10,672 bases of DNA from Bermanella sp034111105. GTDB taxonomy: Bacteria; Pseudomonadota; Gammaproteobacteria; Pseudomonadales; Oceanobacteraceae. This document shows, one piece after another, positions 5,779 to 10,672 of this stretch (positions within the stretch are counted from its first letter, which is position 1; each line of letters begins with the position of its first letter). Location of the stretch: contig JAWUXY010000177.1 in the NCBI GenBank assembly GCA_034111105.1, positions 1 to 10,672 on the forward strand. The letters run 5' to 3'. Both the position numbers and the translations under genes were made by a program. A model generated the notes under the pieces. It was not told the origin of the DNA, did no database searches, and was given only the letters and a program-made list of their open reading frames with translations.

Positions 5779-7873
5779 TCGGCAGGCCATCTAACAAAAG
5801 ACTCCCGTATCGTTTACTTACAATACGCTTATCTAAAATTGTGATTTTTCCGGTATCGGTTTCGGTTCGAATTAAACGGCCACACGCTTGGATCAATCGC
5901 ACCGATGCATCGGGCACCGAGATTTCCATAAATGGGTTACGCCCTTTTGATTCAAGCCACTCTGCAAGGGTCGAATCAACAGGGTCATCTGGCACCGAGA
6001 ACGGTAACCTAACAATCACTACATGCTGTAAATAATTACCGGGTAAGTCGATGCCTTCAGCAAAGCTGGCTAAACCAAATAAAAAGCTTGGCAGCTCGTT
6101 GTCTATTTTGTCTTTATGGCGTTTGATCACTTCTTGTTTAGAGAAATCATCTTGCGTCATAATGTGGTCAGCAACGTCGTACGGTAATTTATATTTTACA
6201 TCGTTCATCATTCTGCGAGAGGTAAATAACACTAAGGTGCTTTCGCCTTCTTTTAAATGATCTTGCAGTATGTCGCTTATTTTTTGTGAGTACTCATCAC
6301 CATGGCCTGCCTCGACGGCGTCTTTAGGCACAACCAAGCGACCTAAATTTGGGTAGTCAAAGGGACTTTCAATAATTTCACAATGATTGTCTCGCGCAAT
6401 ACCCGACTTCATTCTAAAGCGATCAAATTTACCCAATGCCGTTAACGTGGCCGATGTCACTACCGCAGCAAAGCAGCGGCTCCATAAGTTTTTCGCTAAT
6501 AATTCAGCCGCCAATATGGGGCTTGAATACATACCAATGTCGTCTTCGTATTCGTTATTGATACGATCAATCCAACGGGCCACTGGTACGGCATCTTCAA
6601 AATCGGTTTGCGCATAGCTTAGCCATAATAACCCTGCGCTCTCTAACCTTGCTTGCAACATACCAATAATAGGAAACCAACGTTCGGCATCACTTTGTTT
6701 GTATTCGCCATCGTCTTTACTGATGGAGGCTTTCAACGCTTCGACTACTTTATCAACCAAACCATATAAACTGTTATGGGCTTTATTGAGTTCACCTGCT
6801 AATTCCATCAAGCCTTCAGGCACTTTGCCCATGCGAAAACGATGCTGAACTGTGCCTTCTGCGTCCGCTTGATCACCCATAAAATCAATCAATAAATGGC
6901 GCACATAACTTAGCTGCCCATTAATATGACCGATGTGTTCGGGCATAGCCGACACCACTTGCAACAAGCCCATCGGCGTACCGCATTGCTTGCCAAGGGT
7001 ATCGACTGCTTTGGATATTTGCTTAAGCAAGTTTTCTTCTTGATGCAGTTTCACCTGTGATGCAAAGTGACTAATGGCTTTGTCAGGCAAATGATGACCT
7101 TCATCAAACACATAAATACTATTGCTTGGCTCAGGTAAAACGGCGCCACCACCCAAATTAATATCAGCCATCACTAAGTCATGGTTGGCAATAATAACAT
7201 CGGCATCTTCGAGTGCTTTTCGCGCAGTGAAAAATGGGCACGCATTAAAGTGCGGGCAACGACGGTTACTGCACTCTCGGTGAGTGGCTGTCACCATTGA
7301 CCAATCTTGTTGGTCAATTTGCTCTGGCCAATTATCACGATCACCGTCCCACTTAGCGGAGGTAAACTGATCTAATAATTTTTGGAATAATGCTTTTTGA
7401 TCATCCGATGCATCAATGCCACCAAACATATCCATGGCTGCATCTTGCATGCGTTGATCTTTTAATTCTTGATCAAGCTTGTGCACACATAAATAACGCC
7501 CGCGCCCTTTTGCTAGCGCATATTTAAAATTGAGACCGCTATTTTTAGCCACATCTGGAATATCTTTAATCACCAGCTGCTCTTGCAACGCAACGGTTGC
7601 AGTAGAGACTATTATTTTTTTATTTAAATCTGCAGCCAGCGGAATAGTCGCAATTAAGTAAGCGAGAGTTTTACCTGTACCCGTACCCGCTTCGATGACA
7701 CACACTTGCTGGTTTGATATACGATTACCATCATCATCTTGACTGATGTTGCCAACGGTTCGAGCGATGGCAGCAATCATTTGCCTTTGTCCGCGTCTTG
7801 GTTTTAACTTTTTTTTCTCAAGAATCTGGCTATAGCCAGACTGAATACTGCTCTTGGCTTCACTACTTAACAT
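5753..7873 (-). CDS. dinG: ATP-dependent DNA helicase DinG
   Basis: The 706-aa product is close in length to E. coli DinG (about 716 aa), a 5'-3' superfamily 2 helicase with an iron-sulfur cluster that helps resolve R-loops, forks and other repair structures. Visible motifs, in order, are: a Q-motif-like RRGQRQM (26-32); Walker A EAGTGTGKT (61-69); motif Ia STATVALQEQL; the four cluster cysteines C129, C201, C206 and C212, with spacing almost identical to E. coli DinG; the DEGH box (257-260); VTSATL; and motif VI QACGRLIR (662-669). The cluster and both helicase lobes appear complete. The ATG at 7871-7873 overlaps the last 11 bp of gspB, so translation is probably coupled. In E. coli dinG is an SOS gene; here the operon promoter lies outside the window, so LexA control cannot be judged. 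Confidence 0.96.
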   Translation of the reverse strand: MLSSEAKSSIQSGYSQILEKKKLKPRRGQRQMIAAIARTVGNISQDDDGNRISNQQVCVIEAGTGTGKTLAYLIATIPLAADLNKKIIVSTATVALQEQLVIKDIPDVAKNSGLNFKYALAKGRGRYLCVHKLDQELKDQRMQDAAMDMFGGIDASDDQKALFQKLLDQFTSAKWDGDRDNWPEQIDQQDWSMVTATHRECSNRRCPHFNACPFFTARKALEDADVIIANHDLVMADINLGGGAVLPEPSNSIYVFDEGHHLPDKAISHFASQVKLHQEENLLKQISKAVDTLGKQCGTPMGLLQVVSAMPEHIGHINGQLSYVRHLLIDFMGDQADAEGTVQHRFRMGKVPEGLMELAGELNKAHNSLYGLVDKVVEALKASISKDDGEYKQSDAERWFPIIGMLQARLESAGLLWLSYAQTDFEDAVPVARWIDRINNEYEDDIGMYSSPILAAELLAKNLWSRCFAAVVTSATLTALGKFDRFRMKSGIARDNHCEIIESPFDYPNLGRLVVPKDAVEAGHGDEYSQKISDILQDHLKEGESTLVLFTSRRMMNDVKYKLPYDVADHIMTQDDFSKQEVIKRHKDKIDNELPSFLFGLASFAEGIDLPGNYLQHVVIVRLPFSVPDDPVDSTLAEWLESKGRNPFMEISVPDASVRLIQACGRLIRTETDTGKITILDKRIVSKRYGSLLLDGLPNFTRDLHA
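7825..7840. repeat. 16-bp perfect palindrome within the start of dinG
   Basis: TCTGGCTATAGCCAGA is a perfect palindrome 33-48 nt downstream of the dinG start codon, in codons 12-17. In RNA it could form a 6-bp stem with a UAUA loop. It may simply be a consequence of the coded residues; it does not match the LexA consensus. Confidence 0.3.
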
Positions 7874-8483
7874 GTTTGCTGGCTACCCACGAAATCCCCT
7901 TGGGCAGTTCAACTCTCTGACCATGAATATTAATAATAATACCGCTTTGATTAATTTCTTCTAATTTCAAACCCGCTTGAATCAAGGCGCCTTCTTTATA
8001 GGTTTGATTATTAATTACCACCGATCGGTAATCGGGCGCGCTAGAATAAATGTGACTGGCCAAATTTAAGCTTGGAATCATCGCCAGCTCGTTGGCTGTT
8101 AGCTGCGACAAGTCTTTTGGTTTTGGCGGCGCCATTGGCTGCACAGGCATTTGGCTTACGCCGTTATTTGTTTGTGACGTTGGGTCTGTATTTTTTTCTT
8201 CATTCAATTCAATCGACGCTGACTCATTAAAAACTGATTCACGAGAAATAGGCTCTTGTAATTGAAGCTCAGAATCTATTTGCATATCGCCATCAGAAAG
8301 AGCTGGCTCTTTATTTGGCCAAGCTTGCCACAATGTAAGCAACAATATGAGTACGACAACCACAACCAGGCCCATCGGCAAGCTTGCTTTATTCTGACGA
8401 ATGACAGGCTCACCTTGCTCGGCTGATACATTTTGCTGGCGTTCTTGTTCGGCCTTCTCAAGAGCTTTAAGTAAGTAAGACAT
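7863..8483 (-). CDS. gspB: Type II secretion assembly factor GspB/ExeB
   Basis: The 206-aa product has the GspB layout. A short cytoplasmic N-terminus with the typical MSYLLKALEKAEQER motif (1-15) is followed by one membrane helix (about 35-54), a long acidic and Q/S/P-rich periplasmic linker (about 56-130), and a C-terminal T2SSB-type domain (about 136-200) with SLNLASHIYSSAPDYRSVVI and YKEGALIQAGLKLEEI. In Aeromonas ExeA and ExeB form an inner-membrane complex that helps place the ExeD secretin in the outer membrane across peptidoglycan. The start codon lies one base after the gspA stop codon (TAA-C-ATG) and the end overlaps dinG, so this is the middle gene of a coupled operon. No other type II secretion genes are in the window. 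Confidence 0.9.
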   Translation of the reverse strand: MSYLLKALEKAEQERQQNVSAEQGEPVIRQNKASLPMGLVVVVVLILLLTLWQAWPNKEPALSDGDMQIDSELQLQEPISRESVFNESASIELNEEKNTDPTSQTNNGVSQMPVQPMAPPKPKDLSQLTANELAMIPSLNLASHIYSSAPDYRSVVINNQTYKEGALIQAGLKLEEINQSGIIINIHGQRVELPKGISWVASKHVK

Positions 8484-8484
8484 G

Positions 8485-9948
8485 TTATTGAGCCGCCATT
8501 TGTGATTGCTGATCCCATAAAGACAAGCTAATTAATGTCTGCGGGCCCAGCACACCATCCACCATCAAACCATGTTTACGTTGAAATGCTTTTACCATGC
8601 CATGCAATACAACATCGTAAATTAATGACGAATTATTAGTTGTAGATTTAGGTGCAATCACTTGCCACTGCGAAAAGTCTTCGGTGTCGCCGGTTTGATC
8701 CTGTGATAATAAAACTTCCCTTACCCAAGGAATCAGCACATCTTGATCTGATTGTTTGATTAAGGCATCGATATAGCGTTCGTCTATGTTATCAAGCGCC
8801 ACCATTATTTCGTCACCTTCAAGCGGCTGACCTGTAATTTCTTCCCATTCACCATCAGAAAAAACATCACCGCTCATGGACGCATTCATAACAATGCTAG
8901 AAGGCAGGCGCCCAGACCAACAATTATTTTTTTGCTTACACGGATTGGTTTGCGCATGATTGTTTTTTGACTGTGAAGATTGATTTGAGAATTCAGATGT
9001 AAAACGGGAAACAAGATTATGTTCTAATGCTGGCTGTACGACCGATTTATTAAAATCATCGGATACATTATTTAAACCAAACACGATTAATACAACAGCG
9101 ACCATAGCAACCCATAACCGGCTCTTTTTACTTGCCTTACGGGATGGCAGAACTTCTTTTGCTGCTCGCCACACCATAAACGGTGTCACTTGTTTTTTCT
9201 GTTCGGCGTAACAGCCCATCAAGCAGCGATCCGCCAATACGTTTATCAAACGAGGAATGCCATTGGTTAAACGATACAGCAGCCAAGCCGATGACACTGA
9301 GAATAAAGAGTCTCGACCACCTGCCACTTCAACTCTGTGGTCAAGATATGACCTGACTTGTAAAAAACTTAAACCATTTAAATGAAAACGAGCCGTAAAG
9401 CGCTGATTAAGCTGGCGCAGCTGATATTTATTTAAGCGCTCTTTTAGTTCAGGCTGACCCAGTAAAATTATTTGCAATAATTTATCTTCATGGGTTTCTA
9501 AGTTGGTCAGCAAGCGAATGAGCTCTAATACGGATTCATCTAAATGTTGCGCTTCATCAATAATTAAAACGCTGTATCCGCCTTTTGAATAAACTTGCAA
9601 TAAAAATTCAGTTAGCAGATCAATTAATTGCGATTCTTTAAGCAAACCTTGGCTGTTTAAACCAAACTCTTTACAAATTAAGTGCAGCAGCTCAAGGCGG
9701 TCAAGCTGAGGGTGTAATACCAATGCTACCTCTGTATCTTGCGGTATTGATTGTAAAAGAAATTTACACAGAGTGGTTTTACCCGTCCCCACTTCTCCGG
9801 TTAACAAGACAAAACCACCACGATGCAGCATTCCGTATTCTAATGCCGCTAAGGCTTCTTTGTACTGACCACAAGCGTAAAGAAAATTGGGGTTAGGCGC
9901 TATTGAGAACGGGCGCTGTGTTAGAGCAAAATAATGTTCATAAATCAT
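8485..9948 (-). CDS. gspA: GspA/ExeA AAA ATPase with peptidoglycan-binding domain
   Basis: The 487-aa product starts with the family motif MIYEHYFALTQRPFSIAPNP and an AAA ATPase domain (to about residue 270). Walker A is GEVGTGKTT (51-59), Walker B LIIDEAQHL (128-136), sensor region LLGQPEL (162-168) and NGIPRLINVLADRCL (229-243). A single membrane helix at about 278-294 leads into a periplasmic part. That part ends in a PG_binding_1-like domain (about 444-478) with VKAFQRKHGLMVDGVLGPQT. This is the ExeA layout: cytoplasmic ATPase, membrane anchor, and peptidoglycan binding that guides secretin assembly. The periplasmic middle section (about 300-430) is low-complexity and poorly conserved by eye, with a CKQKNNCW pair of cysteines. 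The start overlaps the stop codon of the upstream gene as ATGA and lacks its own Shine-Dalgarno sequence, suggesting coupling. Confidence 0.93.
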   Translation of the reverse strand: MIYEHYFALTQRPFSIAPNPNFLYACGQYKEALAALEYGMLHRGGFVLLTGEVGTGKTTLCKFLLQSIPQDTEVALVLHPQLDRLELLHLICKEFGLNSQGLLKESQLIDLLTEFLLQVYSKGGYSVLIIDEAQHLDESVLELIRLLTNLETHEDKLLQIILLGQPELKERLNKYQLRQLNQRFTARFHLNGLSFLQVRSYLDHRVEVAGGRDSLFSVSSAWLLYRLTNGIPRLINVLADRCLMGCYAEQKKQVTPFMVWRAAKEVLPSRKASKKSRLWVAMVAVVLIVFGLNNVSDDFNKSVVQPALEHNLVSRFTSEFSNQSSQSKNNHAQTNPCKQKNNCWSGRLPSSIVMNASMSGDVFSDGEWEEITGQPLEGDEIMVALDNIDERYIDALIKQSDQDVLIPWVREVLLSQDQTGDTEDFSQWQVIAPKSTTNNSSLIYDVVLHGMVKAFQRKHGLMVDGVLGPQTLISLSLWDQQSQMAAQ

Positions 9949-10672
9949 AAAATGGGCCAGTTCATATCTAGGGTAAGCTGCCAGTGTTTGGCTTGCGCGA
10001 AGTTAATTTTATCGAACCCCCATTTTACCTTGAGTACAGTAGATTCATAGCCAAGATTGATCATTTCGTTAATAGCGTCTACTTCGACCTGCATACCTTG
10101 ATAATCAATACCCAACAACAGCGCCCGATAGCGCTGCCAAGCCTGCGTCTCAAGCGTTGCTGAAACGGCTTCAAAGTCGTATGCCCACTGTAATTTTGCG
10201 AATATCGGAAACCTTTGTGTATATGTGGAGCGGGATGTATAGACTGAGCAGTCCGGCGTTAGGGGCCTATTGAGGCAACCCTTATCTTGGTCTAGCTTAT
10301 CCCAGTGTAATGTGTACATTAAATCTTCTAGTGACGCAGATAAGCGCTGCTCATCACTTAGTTTGGCTTTCATGGCAAGGTCAAAACTGTAACCCCAAGC
10401 GGATGCGGATTTGCGGGGGTTCTCAAAAATACGATTTTCATCATAGGCGTAATCGAGCTGCCAGTCGTAGCCCAAGCTTGAGTCATTCACCTGTCCTTTA
10501 CCGCTCAATTCCCCTTTTTGAACTCGGCCGCCCTTGAGCACATGCGCTTTTATCCAAAAATCAATACTAGAAGATAACGGTATAAAGTACTGAGCAAAAA
10601 ATCCTTCACTGGTGGCCGCATTAATCGATAGCGATAAATCATATTGGCCATTCGCCACAGCATTGTTTTCTA
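9945..10672 (-). CDS. Beta-strand-rich envelope protein, probably outer membrane (partial)
   Basis: The frame is open to the right edge. A GTG at 10658 would give 237 aa, but the upstream codons (ENNA) are also open, so the true start is probably outside and this is the C-terminal part. I do not recognise the family. The sequence alternates polar and hydrophobic residues with many aromatics at strand ends (for example LGYDWQLDYAYDE, AWGYSFDLAMKAKL, WQRYRALLLGIDYQG, STVLKVKWGFDKI), as in outer-membrane beta-barrels. Two cysteines nine residues apart (128 and 137 counted from the GTG) fit an oxidising compartment. The end, WQLTLDMNWPIL, lacks the usual terminal Phe. The stop codon overlaps the gspA start by 4 bp (ATGA), so the protein is made together with the GspA/GspB envelope machinery. 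Outer-membrane location is inference. Confidence 0.7.
   Translation of the reverse strand, partial: ENNAVANGQYDLSLSINAATSEGFFAQYFIPLSSSIDFWIKAHVLKGGRVQKGELSGKGQVNDSSLGYDWQLDYAYDENRIFENPRKSASAWGYSFDLAMKAKLSDEQRLSASLEDLMYTLHWDKLDQDKGCLNRPLTPDCSVYTSRSTYTQRFPIFAKLQWAYDFEAVSATLETQAWQRYRALLLGIDYQGMQVEVDAINEMINLGYESTVLKVKWGFDKINFAQAKHWQLTLDMNWPIL

Noticed and set aside
7805..7820. A AAA AAG slippery heptamer in dinG codons 19-22 (run of eight A on the minus strand)
   Set aside because: It has the dnaX-type form, but the palindrome that could stimulate slippage lies upstream rather than downstream, and the -1 frame stops after roughly 20 codons. An intact DinG is read straight through.
8276..8518. 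80-aa minus-strand frame overlapping gspA and gspB
   Set aside because: It lies out of frame across the gspA/gspB junction, both of which are clearly recognised, and has the composition of a shadow frame.
5753..10672. LexA/SOS operator for the dinG operon
   Set aside because: I saw no CTGT-N8-ACAG site in a promoter position; the operon promoter is beyond the right edge.

Overview
The window looks like chromosomal DNA of a marine-type gammaproteobacterium. GC content is moderate. The genes are closely related in style to Oceanospirillales/Alteromonadales-like genomes: a GspA/GspB (ExeA/ExeB) pair, a four-cysteine DinG helicase, an AraC regulator with an arabinose-binding-like N-terminus beside a GMC flavoprotein, and a CHASE4-GGDEF protein. 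The genus is an inference only; Bermanella or Oleispira-like bacteria would fit, but I cannot prove it. No rRNA, tRNA, CRISPR array, insertion sequence, phage gene or recognisable defence system is visible.

Left part (1-3081). The C-terminal end of an unidentified gene enters from the left edge (+). It converges on an AraC-family regulator gene (-). That regulator is divergent from a complete GMC-family FAD alcohol/choline-type dehydrogenase gene (+). The 139-bp space between them carries short direct repeats that could be regulator sites. The natural reading is a local regulator controlling an alcohol oxidase/dehydrogenase. The GMC gene ends in a perfect 17-bp hairpin flanked by A and T tracts, which can serve as a terminator for both strands.

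Middle part (3094-5745). An unrecognised 250-aa protein with one N-terminal membrane segment (-) shares that terminator. It is divergent from a 64-aa DUF2061 membrane protein (+), which is followed 48 bp later by a membrane diguanylate cyclase with a CHASE4 sensor domain, GGEEF active site and intact I-site (+). A Fur-box-like sequence lies in the divergent intergenic region.

Right part (5753-10672, all minus strand). A tightly packed operon runs in from the right edge: a partial beta-strand-rich protein, probably outer membrane; GspA/ExeA, an ATPase with a peptidoglycan-binding domain; GspB/ExeB; and DinG. The junctions are a 4-bp overlap, a 1-bp gap and an 11-bp overlap, so translation is probably coupled. 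GspA and GspB of this family help insert the type II secretion secretin through the peptidoglycan. Why a DNA-repair helicase is coupled to them, and what the beta-rich protein does, are the more interesting open points.

I did not find a convincing new multi-gene system. The best candidates for a second look are the beta-rich gene fused by overlap to gspA, the 250-aa orphan, and the two divergent promoter regions.
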